A DNA stretch of 64,000 bases from an uncultured Clostridia bacterium (GTDB taxonomy: Bacteria > Bacillota > Clostridia > Christensenellales > CAG-314). This document shows, in pieces, positions 1 through 11,072 of the stretch (its first letter is position 1; the number at the start of each line of letters is the position of its first letter). Under the pieces are notes generated by a model. That model did no database searches. It worked only from the letters and a program-made list of their open reading frames with translations, and was not told the origin of the DNA. The position numbers and the translations under genes were made by a program. The stretch spans positions 16,383 to 80,382 of the forward strand of contig CANQPI010000006.1 in the NCBI GenBank assembly GCA_947625725.1, given 5' to 3'.

Positions 1-231
1 TGCATTTCCTTCAATGCCGGGGTTACTCTTGGTGAAATCGATTGTAATTTGTTTTAATTCAACTGCGGGCTTCAATGTGTGTCCGCAATCGGGGCACTTG
101 TTTTCGGCGTTAGGTTCGCCGTGAGGTATTTTATCGTTGTTGTAATGGCAGATGTCGCAAGTGGACTTGTGGTATTCGTCGTTGCCCTCGATTTCGATAT
201 ACTCCGAATAAGAGTGACCTATTGTAGGCAA
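1..231 (-). CDS. Partial cell-surface-type protein with H..C..C..C..C repeat, running off the left edge
   Basis: Reverse-strand translation reads GHSYSEYIEIEGNDEYHKSTCDICHYNNDKIPHGEPNAENKCPDCGHTLKPAVELKQITIDFTKSNPGIEGNA, open to the window edge. The CxxC/H units resemble those of the surface proteins at 49-57 kb. No ATG start is visible. Confidence 0.4.
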   Translation of the reverse strand, partial: MPTIGHSYSEYIEIEGNDEYHKSTCDICHYNNDKIPHGEPNAENKCPDCGHTLKPAVELKQITIDFTKSNPGIEGNA

Positions 232-240
232 AGCCTTCAA

Positions 241-309
241 CAAAATACCGCAAAAACACACATTGTTTTGCCACAAAAACACACATCAAAATGCCACAAA
301 AACACACAT
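241..309. repeat. Three tandem 23-bp units (consensus caaaatrccrcaaaaacacacat)
   Basis: 241-263 caaaataccgcaaaaacacacat; 264-286 tgttttgccacaaaaacacacat; 287-309 caaaatgccacaaaaacacacat. Confidence 0.85.
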
Positions 310-373
310 TGGCACTTGACAAACGCTTTCAAAAGGTTTATAGTATAGTAAATCGTTACAAGGAGAAAGTAAA

Positions 374-1657
374 TTGAAAAAATATCTACCTCGGTTGGCT
401 GACGGAGAGTTGAACTTACGTTTGCAAGCATTTGGTGCAACTTTGATCGTCGGACCAAAGTGGTGCGGCAAAACTACCACCGCACAACAAGTCGCCAAGA
501 GCAGTATCAGTTTGCAAAATTCGGATATGTTGGCAAGTTACCAACTTTCGGGAGAAACCAAGCCCTCGCTGTTGCTTGCCGGCGACAAGCCTCGTTTGTT
601 GGATGAGTGGCAGGTCGTTCCTCAACTGTGGGACGCGGTGCGGCACCAAGTGGACATCTCGTCTGACAAAGGACTTTTTATACTTACGGGGTCCAACGCC
701 GTGGACGAAACAAAAATTATGCATTCGGGCATAGGACGTATTTCGCGTATGAAGATGTATCCTATGAGTTTGTTCGAATCGGGCGAATCCAACGGAAGCG
801 TTTCGCTGGCGGATATATTTGACGGCGCACAGGTAGAGGCACATTCGGACCTATCCGTCGAGCAACTTATTTTTGCCACTTGCAGGGGCGGTTGGCCCTC
901 GGCATTGGATATTGCGAGCGACAGCGCAAAATTGCTTGTTGCGCAGGACTACATTGACGGCATTTGTCAAACGGAGATATCTTCCGTAGACGGCACAAGG
1001 CGCGACGTATCCAAAACGCGCGTATTGTTGCGTTCCTATGCGCGCAACGTTGCCACTTTGGCAAAAAACACCAATATTTTGCAAGATATCAACGCCAACG
1101 GCGCAACGCTTTCCGTGGGCGCAATGGATAGTTACATCAACGCATTGGAAAGGCTTTTTGTTGTGGAAGATATCCCCGCTTGGTGTCCCGCTATCAGGTC
1201 CGCCTCTGCCATTCGCAGCGGCAAAAAACGCCTGTTTGTCGATCCGTCCATTGCCGTGGCGGCTTTGGGCGTGGATCCGCGTTACTTTTGGACCGACCTC
1301 AAAACGTTTGGCTTTTTGTTCGAAAATCTCTGCGCGCGCGACCTCAAAGCGTACTCGCAAACGCTTGGCGGAGAGTTGTCCTACTACCATGACCGCTACG
1401 GGTTAGAAGCGGACTTCGTTTTGCACCTCAAAGACGGCAGATATGCCTTGATAGAGTGCAAATTGGGCAGTAGCGAAATTGAACAAGGCGCAAAACACCT
1501 GCTGCAACTCAACCAATTGCTGCAACAGCACAACAGCGACAACGCGGCGTGTCCGATCGCGCTTCCGTCGGCAATGGTGGTGCTTACGGGCGGACAAGTT
1601 TCCTACCGCCGAGCCGACGGCGTGTACGTGGTTGCCTTGGGCTGTCTGCGCGATTGA
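374..1657 (+). CDS. AAA-type ATPase (AAA_14/DUF4143-like), copy 1
   Basis: 427-aa ORF; Walker A GPKWCGKT, LLDEWQ, TGSN motif; C-terminal DxxLxxxxGRYALIECKLG-like DUF4143/nuclease-fold region. Confidence 0.75.
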   Translation: MKKYLPRLADGELNLRLQAFGATLIVGPKWCGKTTTAQQVAKSSISLQNSDMLASYQLSGETKPSLLLAGDKPRLLDEWQVVPQLWDAVRHQVDISSDKGLFILTGSNAVDETKIMHSGIGRISRMKMYPMSLFESGESNGSVSLADIFDGAQVEAHSDLSVEQLIFATCRGGWPSALDIASDSAKLLVAQDYIDGICQTEISSVDGTRRDVSKTRVLLRSYARNVATLAKNTNILQDINANGATLSVGAMDSYINALERLFVVEDIPAWCPAIRSASAIRSGKKRLFVDPSIAVAALGVDPRYFWTDLKTFGFLFENLCARDLKAYSQTLGGELSYYHDRYGLEADFVLHLKDGRYALIECKLGSSEIEQGAKHLLQLNQLLQQHNSDNAACPIALPSAMVVLTGGQVSYRRADGVYVVALGCLRD

Positions 1658-1677
1658 CCCCGCCCCCGTTTTTTTTC

Positions 1678-1728
1678 ACACGCCTTGTCCATTCCGAAAA
1701 ACATACAAAATTGTCAAAATTTCGTAAT
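1678..1728. repeat. 51-bp perfect direct repeat, copy A
   Basis: acacgccttgtccattccgaaaaacatacaaaattgtcaaaatttcgtaat, identical to 3221-3271. Confidence 0.9.
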
Positions 1729-1816
1729 ATTTTGTCCTCGCTGTTGACTTTTGGACATAAAGATGCTACAATCATTACGAAAAAACTACACAATTGTAGA
1801 GAATTTGGAGTGCATT

Positions 1817-3055
1817 ATGGAAATCAAGCGTGACCTGTATCTAAACAAGTTGATAGCGCGCCAACACAACCGTTTGGTAAAAGTAATTACCGGCATACGT
1901 CGTTGCGGCAAATCTTACTTGCTCAACAACCTGTTTTGCCGCTATCTGCACGAGCAGGGCGTGGACGAAAGTCACATCATCAAGGTCGCTTTGGACAATA
2001 TCGAAAACGAGCGGTTACTTGATCCGCACGCGCTGTACGATTACGTGCGCCAACGCATGCAGGACGACAATTGCTACTACATCTTGTTGGACGAAGTTCA
2101 GTTGGTAAACAACTTTGTCGCGGTCATCAACGGATTGTTGCCGTTGCCAAACGTCGATATTTACGTTACGGGTAGCAATTCGCGGTTTCTCAGTAGCGAT
2201 ATTGTGACGGAGTTTCGCGGCAGAAGCGACGAAGTGCGGGTATATCCGTTGAGTTTTGCGGAGTTCTGTTCGGTCTACGACGGAGATGTTCAGTCTGCAT
2301 GGATCGACTACTACACTTACGGCGGGTTGCCGCTAACGCTTTTGCAACAGTCGGACGAAGCCAAGGAAAGTTACCTCAAAGGGCAACTCGCCAACGTTTA
2401 CATCAACGACGTCGTAGAGCGCAACAATGTGCAAAACGCGCCGCAACTTAGCGTACTTACGGAAATTGTCGCCTCGTATATCGGGTCGCTTACCAATCCG
2501 CTCAAACTGTCCAATTCGTTTCAAAGTATGGCAAACGTCGGTATTACGGACAAAACCATTGCCGCATATCTCGGATATATGGAAGACGCCTTTTTGATAC
2601 AAAAATCTCGCCGTTACGACGTCAAAGGCAAAAAGTACCTTTCGTCGCCGAGCAAATACTACTTTGTGGACGTGGGACTGCGCAATGCCGCGCTTAACTT
2701 TCGTCAACAGGAAGAACCTCACCTGATGGAAAATTTGGTTTATATCGAATTGTTGCGCAGGGGATTTTCGGTGGACGTCGGTATTGTGTCCCGCGTGGAT
2801 AGCGGCGAGCGTCGCACTGCGGAAGTAGATTTTGTGGCAAACAGGGGTAGCAAACGTTACTACGTGCAATCGGCTTACGCAATGCGCACCGCCGACAAGG
2901 AAGCGCAAGAAAAACGCTCTTTGGAAAATATTCACGATTTTTTCAAACGGATAGTGGTCGTGGGGGATCGAATCAAGCCCAAGCGCGACGAAAACGGCAT
3001 TGTTACAATGAGCGTTTTCGACTTTTTGCTCGAACCCGACAGTTTGGACTGGTAA
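1817..3055 (+). CDS. AAA-type ATPase (AAA_14/DUF4143-like), copy 2
   Basis: Start chosen at MEIKRDLYLNKLIARQHNRLVKVITGIRRCGKSYLL; Walker A GIRRCGKS, LLDEVQ, TGSNSRFLSSDI, FRGRSDEVRVYPLSFAEF typical of this family. Confidence 0.8.
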   Translation: MEIKRDLYLNKLIARQHNRLVKVITGIRRCGKSYLLNNLFCRYLHEQGVDESHIIKVALDNIENERLLDPHALYDYVRQRMQDDNCYYILLDEVQLVNNFVAVINGLLPLPNVDIYVTGSNSRFLSSDIVTEFRGRSDEVRVYPLSFAEFCSVYDGDVQSAWIDYYTYGGLPLTLLQQSDEAKESYLKGQLANVYINDVVERNNVQNAPQLSVLTEIVASYIGSLTNPLKLSNSFQSMANVGITDKTIAAYLGYMEDAFLIQKSRRYDVKGKKYLSSPSKYYFVDVGLRNAALNFRQQEEPHLMENLVYIELLRRGFSVDVGIVSRVDSGERRTAEVDFVANRGSKRYYVQSAYAMRTADKEAQEKRSLENIHDFFKRIVVVGDRIKPKRDENGIVTMSVFDFLLEPDSLDW

Positions 3056-3103
3056 CGCGACATTTTTGTAGGGGCGTTTTTGCCGAAAGTCATTGTAGAA
3101 GCA

Positions 3104-3171
3104 AAAAAACGTATGGAGAGTTCCTGCCGTAGTGGCTAAAAAACGATATGGAGAGTTCCTGCCATAGTGGA
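3104..3171. repeat. Two ~34-bp tandem units (aaaaaacg(a)tatggagagttcctgccRtagtgg)
   Basis: Two near-identical adjacent copies downstream of ATPase copy 2. Confidence 0.8.
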
Positions 3172-3176
3172 AACCA

Positions 3177-3215
3177 AAAAGAGGGGTTGCAGTTTGCCGC
3201 CCCCTCTCTTTTTTG
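3177..3215 (+). terminator. Rho-independent terminator-like hairpin after ATPase copy 2
   Basis: AAAGAGGGG...CCCCTCTCTTTTTT. Confidence 0.6.
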
Positions 3216-3220
3216 CCTCA

Positions 3221-3271
3221 ACACGCCTTGTCCATTCCGAAAAACATACAAAATTGTCAAAATTTCGTAAT
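3221..3271. repeat. 51-bp perfect direct repeat, copy B
   Basis: Identical to 1678-1728. Confidence 0.9.
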
Positions 3272-3276
3272 CATCC

Positions 3277-3434
3277 TCGCCCGCCGCAAAAACATACGTC
3301 AAAATACCGCAAAATCACACATCTAAATACCAAAAATACGCATGTTTCGTCGCAGAAACGTACATCAAAAATAACGAAAAACCAAACATTGTCTTGCTAC
3401 AAAAACTAACATCAAAAATACCGCAACCACATAT
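3277..3434. repeat. About seven degenerate ~23-bp tandem units related to 241-309
   Basis: Units such as 3300-3322 caaaataccgcaaaatcacacat, 3390-3412 tgtcttgctacaaaaactaacat, 3413-3434 caaaaataccgcaaccacatat; period 21-24 bp. Confidence 0.75.
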
Positions 3435-3531
3435 CGGCGCAAAAAACGATTGCGTCGTGCCGCGATCCCGCGCCGCGCCAAGGGGTGCGACGATCATTTG
3501 CAAAATTTTAATTATTTTTTGCATAATTTTA

Positions 3532-3560
3532 TTGACAACAGGCAAATATAGTGGTATATT
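3532..3560 (+). promoter_or_regulatory. Sigma-A-type promoter of the hrcA operon
   Basis: TTGACA (3532-3537), 17-bp spacer, TATATT (3555-3560). Confidence 0.8.
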
Positions 3561-3571
3561 AGAAACAGAAA

Positions 3572-3598
3572 TTAGCAGTCCGTGCGTTTGAGTGCTAA
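3572..3598 (+). promoter_or_regulatory. CIRCE operator (HrcA binding site)
   Basis: ttagcagtc-N9-gagtgctaa; one mismatch to the consensus TTAGCACTC-N9-GAGTGCTAA; directly upstream of hrcA. Confidence 0.92.
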
Positions 3599-3629
3599 CA
3601 CTCAACAAAATTTGGTGACAGGTGAAGTT

Positions 3630-4655
3630 ATGTTATCCGAAAGAAAGAAAAAAATTCTGTGCGCCGTGGTGGACAGCTATATCGAAACCGCCTCTCCGGT
3701 TGCCAGCAAGGATATTCAACAGGAGTATTTGTCCGATTGTTCGTCCGCTACCATTCGCAACGAGTTGAGTACGCTCGAAAGCATGGGCTATCTCATTCAG
3801 CCGCACGTATCGGCGGGGCGTATTCCGTCCGAAAAGGCGTTTCGCTTTTACGTCAACCAACTGCTCACGCAGAGCGACGTCACCGTCAAGGAAGCGGAAC
3901 TTATCGAAAACTATCTCCGTCACAAAGTCGGCTCTATGGAGGAGGTAATGACGGCGATCACGCACGTGATTGCGGAAGTTACCAACTACACGTCGGTAGT
4001 CGTCAAGGAGGACATGTCCGACAGGATCACAGCAATCAAACTGTTGGATCTCAGTAACGGCAAGTTGCTTGTGGTGATAGTTACGGATAGCCGCGTGCTG
4101 AAAGACGGCATGGTGGATCTTCCCGACGAATTTGACGAGGAAATGATCGCGCGGGCTCAGCATTGGCTAAACAAAATTTTCTGCGGCAAGCACATCAGCG
4201 AGTTTGTCAACTTCAACTATCCGTTTGCGCTTGTCAACGACGAGTTTGCGCAGTACAACGCGCTATTCAAAAAGATAATCGACGTTTTGAAGCGCGTATC
4301 TCTTATGAACGGCATGGACGTAGAGGTCTACGGCGAAAACAAAATGCTTGCCCACAGCGAGTACGCCAATGTGGAGGACGCGCGCAAGATACTTGCGGAA
4401 ATGGAAAACAAAGAGCGCATTGCGGAGATCCTCACCAACGACGGCGGGGTGGAAAACGGCTTGACCGTCAAGATCGGCGCGGAAGAAAACGCTCCCGAAG
4501 GTTGCGCGGTAGTAACCACTCGCGTCCATTTGGGCGACAACGTCAGCGGTTCTATCGGGGTTATCGGACCCGTCCGCATGAACTACCGCAAAGTGCTGTC
4601 CGTTTTGGACAAAATCAGCGAAATCATCATCGATTTGGTGGGCAAAGGAGAATAA
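3630..4655 (+). CDS. hrcA: Heat-inducible transcription repressor HrcA
   Basis: MLSERKKKILCAVVDSYIETASPVASKDI; operon context with CIRCE, grpE, dnaK, dnaJ. Confidence 0.95.
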   Translation: MLSERKKKILCAVVDSYIETASPVASKDIQQEYLSDCSSATIRNELSTLESMGYLIQPHVSAGRIPSEKAFRFYVNQLLTQSDVTVKEAELIENYLRHKVGSMEEVMTAITHVIAEVTNYTSVVVKEDMSDRITAIKLLDLSNGKLLVVIVTDSRVLKDGMVDLPDEFDEEMIARAQHWLNKIFCGKHISEFVNFNYPFALVNDEFAQYNALFKKIIDVLKRVSLMNGMDVEVYGENKMLAHSEYANVEDARKILAEMENKERIAEILTNDGGVENGLTVKIGAEENAPEGCAVVTTRVHLGDNVSGSIGVIGPVRMNYRKVLSVLDKISEIIIDLVGKGE

Positions 4656-5270
4656 ATGAGCAAAAAACATACCGAACAAACCGCACAACAACAGAACGAA
4701 CAACAACAAACGCCGTCGGCGGAACAGCCCGTCGCTCCCCTTTCGGAGTTGGAACAGGCTTTGACCGACGAAAACGAAAAACTCATTGCCGAGGCGGAAA
4801 CCTTGCGCGAGCAAAACGACAAATTGCAAAAGACCGTCCACCGTCTGCAAAGTTCGGCGGACAAATCGGATACCTATCTCAATCAACTTGTCGCTATCAA
4901 AAACGATTTCGAAAGTTACAAACGCCGCATGCGTTTCAACGCCGAACAGGCGCGCACAGAGGGGTTACAAACGGCAATCGTCCGCTTGTTACCGGTGTGC
5001 GACAACTTCGAACTTGCCAAGCAACATCTCGACGGCGACAATCTCAAAGCCTTTGCAATGGTCTACAACCAATTTCTGCACATTTTGCAGGAGTTGGGCG
5101 TGCAGGAAATGAACGTGCTGGGGCAACCTTTCGATCCCCTCTCTATGAATGCCATATCCAAGCAGGATCGCGGCGAACAAAATCGCGATTTGGTGGTGGA
5201 AGTGTTCAAAAAGGGCTACGTTTTGGGCGACAAAGTGTTGCGCTACGCCGAGGTTATCGTAGGCGCGTAA
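4656..5270 (+). CDS. grpE: Nucleotide exchange factor GrpE
   Basis: Coiled-coil N-terminus, KNDFESYKRRMRFNAEQA, LGVQEMNVLGQPFDPLSMNAI; between hrcA and dnaK. Confidence 0.93.
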   Translation: MSKKHTEQTAQQQNEQQQTPSAEQPVAPLSELEQALTDENEKLIAEAETLREQNDKLQKTVHRLQSSADKSDTYLNQLVAIKNDFESYKRRMRFNAEQARTEGLQTAIVRLLPVCDNFELAKQHLDGDNLKAFAMVYNQFLHILQELGVQEMNVLGQPFDPLSMNAISKQDRGEQNRDLVVEVFKKGYVLGDKVLRYAEVIVGA

Positions 5271-5310
5271 ACAAGTAAAAATCCCCGTATGGGGTGCAAA
5301 AATATTCTAA

Positions 5311-7161
<1,851 letters not shown>

Positions 7162-7246
7162 TTTTGCTTTTAGCAAACACAACAAGTAACACATCTACCT
7201 CACAGCCCCGATTGTTGCGGCTGTGAGGTAAAGTTATGAGGTAACA

Positions 7247-8383
7247 ATGCCGACAAAAGACTACTACAAAACTCTCGGCGTGGACAAAACCGCGTCGCAG
7301 GACGAAATAAAATCCGCCTATCGCAGGCTCGCCAAGCAATATCACCCCGATTTGCACCCGGGCGACAATGCCGCGGCGGAAAAATTCAAGGAAATAAACG
7401 AAGCCTACTCCGTAGTGGGCGATCCCGACAAGCGCGGCAAGTACGATCGCGGCGAAATGGATCCCGCTTCGGGCGGCGCAGGTTTCAACCCATTCGGCGG
7501 CGCGGGCGGCTTTACGGCGACGGGCTTTGACGACATTTTCGATATGTTCAGCGACGCTTTCGGTTTCGGCGGCAGAAGCAGACGCAACGCCGCCGCAAAC
7601 GTGGGCAGCGACATAACGTGCAGGATCGACTTGACTTTTATGGAGTCTATTTTGGGTTGCACCAAGAATATCACCTACACGCGCCTGGAAAAGTGTCCCA
7701 CCTGCAACGGCAGCGGTGCCAAGGACTCCGCGCACGTCAAAATCTGCGACAAGTGTAGCGGAACGGGACAAGTGCGGTATGTTCAGCAAACCTTGCTCGG
7801 ACAGCACGTTACGGTAGGCGTGTGCGACAAATGCGGCGGAACGGGACGTATCATCACCGACTACTGCCGTGCTTGCGGCGGCAAGGGTTTGGTCAGCAAA
7901 ACGAGGACCGTCACCGTTACCATACCGGCAGGCGTGGAGCATGGCGAAGTTCGTCAACTGTCCGGCGAGGGCAACGCGGCGCGCGGCAACGGGCGCAACG
8001 GAAACGTGCTGTTGGAGTTTTCCGTCCGTCCAAGCACCGTTTTCAGACGCGAGGGGTACAATTTGTACGTAGACGTGCCCGTGAGTTTTATGACCGCGGC
8101 GTGCGGCGGGCAAATCGAGATCCCCGCTCCGGAGGGCGTGTTTATCCACAACCTTGCGGAGGGCACTCCCAACGGCGAAACTTTGCGTTTTCGCGGCAGG
8201 GGCGTGCGTAGTCAACGGGGCGCGGCGGGCGATTTGTATGCGACCGTCAACGTCGAAGTGCCGCGCGGCATATCCCGCACGCAAAAGAAGGCTCTCGAAC
8301 AGTTTGAAAACGACTGTACCATCAAAAATTACTCCAAGCGCAAGCAGTTTATGGATGAGATAGCAAAACTGTACAAAAATTAG
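7247..8383 (+). CDS. dnaJ: Chaperone DnaJ
   Basis: J domain with HPD (YHPDLHPGD), four CxxCxGxG-type zinc motifs (CPTCNGSG, CDKCSGTG, CDKCGGTG, CRACGGKG). Confidence 0.97.
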   Translation: MPTKDYYKTLGVDKTASQDEIKSAYRRLAKQYHPDLHPGDNAAAEKFKEINEAYSVVGDPDKRGKYDRGEMDPASGGAGFNPFGGAGGFTATGFDDIFDMFSDAFGFGGRSRRNAAANVGSDITCRIDLTFMESILGCTKNITYTRLEKCPTCNGSGAKDSAHVKICDKCSGTGQVRYVQQTLLGQHVTVGVCDKCGGTGRIITDYCRACGGKGLVSKTRTVTVTIPAGVEHGEVRQLSGEGNAARGNGRNGNVLLEFSVRPSTVFRREGYNLYVDVPVSFMTAACGGQIEIPAPEGVFIHNLAEGTPNGETLRFRGRGVRSQRGAAGDLYATVNVEVPRGISRTQKKALEQFENDCTIKNYSKRKQFMDEIAKLYKN

Positions 8384-8397
8384 CGCAAAATTGTTGC

Positions 8398-8425
8398 AAA
8401 ACGCTCTCAAACAGGGCGTTTTTTT
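8398..8425 (+). terminator. Terminator after dnaJ
   Basis: aaaacgctctcaaacagggcgttttttt. Confidence 0.7.
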
Positions 8426-8607
8426 GTCGTTTGTTTCAATTCGAAGGCGACGCGCTCGGGGAGATTTGTCGGCGTAAAAATTGTTTCACAAGTTTCATAT
8501 TTGCGAAAAAAAAACAAAAAATTTATTTTTAGAAAAATACCCTTTTGACGCTTTACAAATGCGTTACAATTTGATAATCTATATTACAGACATAGTATGG
8601 AGAGCAA

Positions 8608-8934
8608 ATGATGAAAGTTATTTCCAGCGATCTCTTGCGCGGACATATCGACACGTTTGTATTGTCGGCTTTGATGACCGGCACCAAGTACGGAAACGAA
8701 ATACGCAAATTTATCGCAAAAAAAACCAACAATTTGTACGAACCCAATGAGCAGAGTCTGTATTCGGCGTATCATAGGCTGGAAGACATGGAGTGCATCA
8801 AGGGTTATTGGGGCGAAAATATCGGCGCCACTCGCAAATATTACACGATCACCGACAAGGGTCGCGCTCTGTACGAAAAGAACAAACGAGAGTGGCAAAA
8901 CGCCAAAACGCTGATAGATATTCTCATCAAATAA
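8608..8934 (+). CDS. PadR family transcriptional regulator
   Basis: LLRGHIDTFVLSALMTGTKYGNEIRKFI...SLYSAYHRLEDMECIKGYWGENIGATRKYYTITDKGRALY. Confidence 0.85.
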   Translation: MMKVISSDLLRGHIDTFVLSALMTGTKYGNEIRKFIAKKTNNLYEPNEQSLYSAYHRLEDMECIKGYWGENIGATRKYYTITDKGRALYEKNKREWQNAKTLIDILIK

Positions 8935-8935
8935 T

Positions 8936-9835
8936 ATGGATTTTAGTGAAATTGCCGTTTATACAACGTCGCAGATGTCGGAAGTAGTCGCTTACTTTCT
9001 GCAAGAGGTGTGTATGGACGGCGTAAGTATTTATGACGTAAACGACCTGTACAACAATCCGTCGTGGGACTACAAGGAGGACGGTATCGAACTTGCCTAC
9101 GCAAACGAGGTAGTTGTCAAGGGCTATTGCAATCCAGAGGACACCGATCGTGTTCTCCGTTTTTTACGTGAGAGATTTGTTTCGTTGACGGACGCCGGCA
9201 GCCTCAAAATAGAAGTCAAAACGGTAGAGGGAAACGCTTGGGTCGCCAAGTGGAAGGAAACTTTTCGCCCTATCGAAACGGACAAATTGGTAATTTGCCC
9301 CGAGTGGCAGCAGGTGCGGACGGACAAAACGGTTTTTCTCATGGACAGCGGAGTGGCATTCGGCACGGGACAGCACGAAACCACCTCAATGTGTTTGGAG
9401 TTTGCCGAATCTATCGATTTGCGAGGCAAAAGCGTCCTGGACGTGGGTTGCGGCAGCGGCATTTTGGGTTTGTGTTGCCTGCTGTTGGGCGCGCAACGCG
9501 CCGAACTTGTGGATATCGATCCTCAGGCTACGGACGTGGCTGTACACAACGCGCGCGTCAACGGTTTGGACGACCGCGCAGTCGTCAAGACGGGCAGCCT
9601 TACCGAGCAGACGAATGGTACGTTCGACGTGGTGTTCGCAAACTTGACGGCGGATATTTTGGCTTTGTTGCGCAGGGACGTTTCCAAGGTGGTGCGCGCA
9701 AACTCTCTTGTGGTGCTTAGCGGCATTTTGGATACCAAATTGCAATACGTGACAGACCTCTATTGCGACGCGTTCACGCTGTTGCAAACCAAGGCGAAGG
9801 GCGAGTGGCGCGCAATATTGTTGCGTACAAAGTAA
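8936..9835 (+). CDS. prmA: Ribosomal protein L11 methyltransferase PrmA
   Basis: AFGTGQHETTSMCLEF...VLDVGCGSGILGLCCLLLGA...NLTADILALL. Confidence 0.92.
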   Translation: MDFSEIAVYTTSQMSEVVAYFLQEVCMDGVSIYDVNDLYNNPSWDYKEDGIELAYANEVVVKGYCNPEDTDRVLRFLRERFVSLTDAGSLKIEVKTVEGNAWVAKWKETFRPIETDKLVICPEWQQVRTDKTVFLMDSGVAFGTGQHETTSMCLEFAESIDLRGKSVLDVGCGSGILGLCCLLLGAQRAELVDIDPQATDVAVHNARVNGLDDRAVVKTGSLTEQTNGTFDVVFANLTADILALLRRDVSKVVRANSLVVLSGILDTKLQYVTDLYCDAFTLLQTKAKGEWRAILLRTK

Positions 9836-9836
9836 A

Positions 9837-11072
9837 ATGAAAGTTTCTGTTTTTACATTGGGTTGCAAAACCAACCTCTATGAAAGCGGGCAAATAATAG
9901 CCCGATTGCAAAGCGCGGGACACGTCGCGGTACACGGTTTGGAGCCTGCCGACGTGTTTGTGTTGAACACCTGCGCCGTCACGGGCGAAGCGGAGCGCAA
10001 ATCCCGTCAGGCGGTACAGCGCGCGCGCAAACTCAACCCCGATTGCAAAGTGGTGATCGTCGGTTGCGCCGCTCAAAAAAACGCCCAACAGTTTGCCGAG
10101 TTGCCCAACGTCACGTTTGTCAAGGGCGTCGCCAACAAAACGGCGATCGTCAACGAAATAGAGCGAGTCGGCACGGACGTGGAGCAACTGCCGTCGGTAT
10201 TTTGCTCCGACGGATTTGCCGCTCAGGAGCGCACGCGCGCCTTTGTCAAGATACAGGACGGTTGCAACAACTTTTGCAGTTACTGTATCGTGCCGTATTT
10301 GCGCGGGCGCAGTCGCAGTCGCAAGATCGCCGACGTAGTGCGGGAGGTAGCAAACGCCCACTCTGCCGAAACCGTTTTGATAGGTATAGATATTTCCCAA
10401 TTCGGGCGGGATACGGGCGAAAGTTTGCCGCAACTATTCGACGCGTTGCAAGGGGCAAACACTCGTTTGCGCTTGGGGAGTTTGGAAGCGGGCGTTGTCA
10501 CCGATCAACTGCTTGCCAGCCTTGCGCGAGTGGATTTTTGTCCTCATTTTCACCTCAGTTTGCAGTCCGGTTGCGACTCCGTACTCAAACGCATGAACCG
10601 CAAATACACGACGGAACAGTACTACGAGGCTGTGACGAAGATCCGCAACGTTTTTTCCGACGCGGCTATAACCACCGACGTTATCGTCGGGTTTTGCGGC
10701 GAAACGGAGGAGGAATTTCAAACCACGTGCGACTTTGTGCGCAAAGTCGGCTTTGCGGACGTACACGTGTTTCCTTACTCTCCGCGGGAGGGTACCGTCG
10801 CCTACGGGTGGCAGGATGTGGACGGCGCGACCAAAACCCGCCGCGCGGAAGCGTTGGGCGAGATCAAAGCGCAACTCAAACGCGCTTTTGCGCAAAGTTT
10901 TGCGGGCAAGACATGCAAGGTATTGGCAGAACGCAAACGCGCGGGCGCGTGGGAGGGTTACACTCCGCAATATCTGCGAGTGTATTTCAACGGACCCGCC
11001 GCAGTCGGCGAGGTGGTAAAAGTCAAAATAAACGAGCCGTACAAGGACGGCGCAAAAGGAGAAGTAATATGA
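9837..11072 (+). CDS. mtaB: tRNA t6A37 methylthiotransferase MtaB (radical SAM)
   Basis: MKVSVFTLGCKTNLYESGQI, radical-SAM CNNFCSYCIVPYLRGRSRSR, downstream of prmA. Confidence 0.93.
   Translation: MKVSVFTLGCKTNLYESGQIIARLQSAGHVAVHGLEPADVFVLNTCAVTGEAERKSRQAVQRARKLNPDCKVVIVGCAAQKNAQQFAELPNVTFVKGVANKTAIVNEIERVGTDVEQLPSVFCSDGFAAQERTRAFVKIQDGCNNFCSYCIVPYLRGRSRSRKIADVVREVANAHSAETVLIGIDISQFGRDTGESLPQLFDALQGANTRLRLGSLEAGVVTDQLLASLARVDFCPHFHLSLQSGCDSVLKRMNRKYTTEQYYEAVTKIRNVFSDAAITTDVIVGFCGETEEEFQTTCDFVRKVGFADVHVFPYSPREGTVAYGWQDVDGATKTRRAEALGEIKAQLKRAFAQSFAGKTCKVLAERKRAGAWEGYTPQYLRVYFNGPAAVGEVVKVKINEPYKDGAKGEVI

Noticed and set aside
241-3434. CRISPR-like arrays
   Set aside because: The 23-bp units are contiguous and degenerate with no unique spacers, and no cas genes are present.
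4163-5278. Overlapping + strand 371-aa Arg/Gln-rich ORF over hrcA/grpE
   Set aside because: Out-of-frame shadow of real genes; composition typical of a spurious +1 frame.
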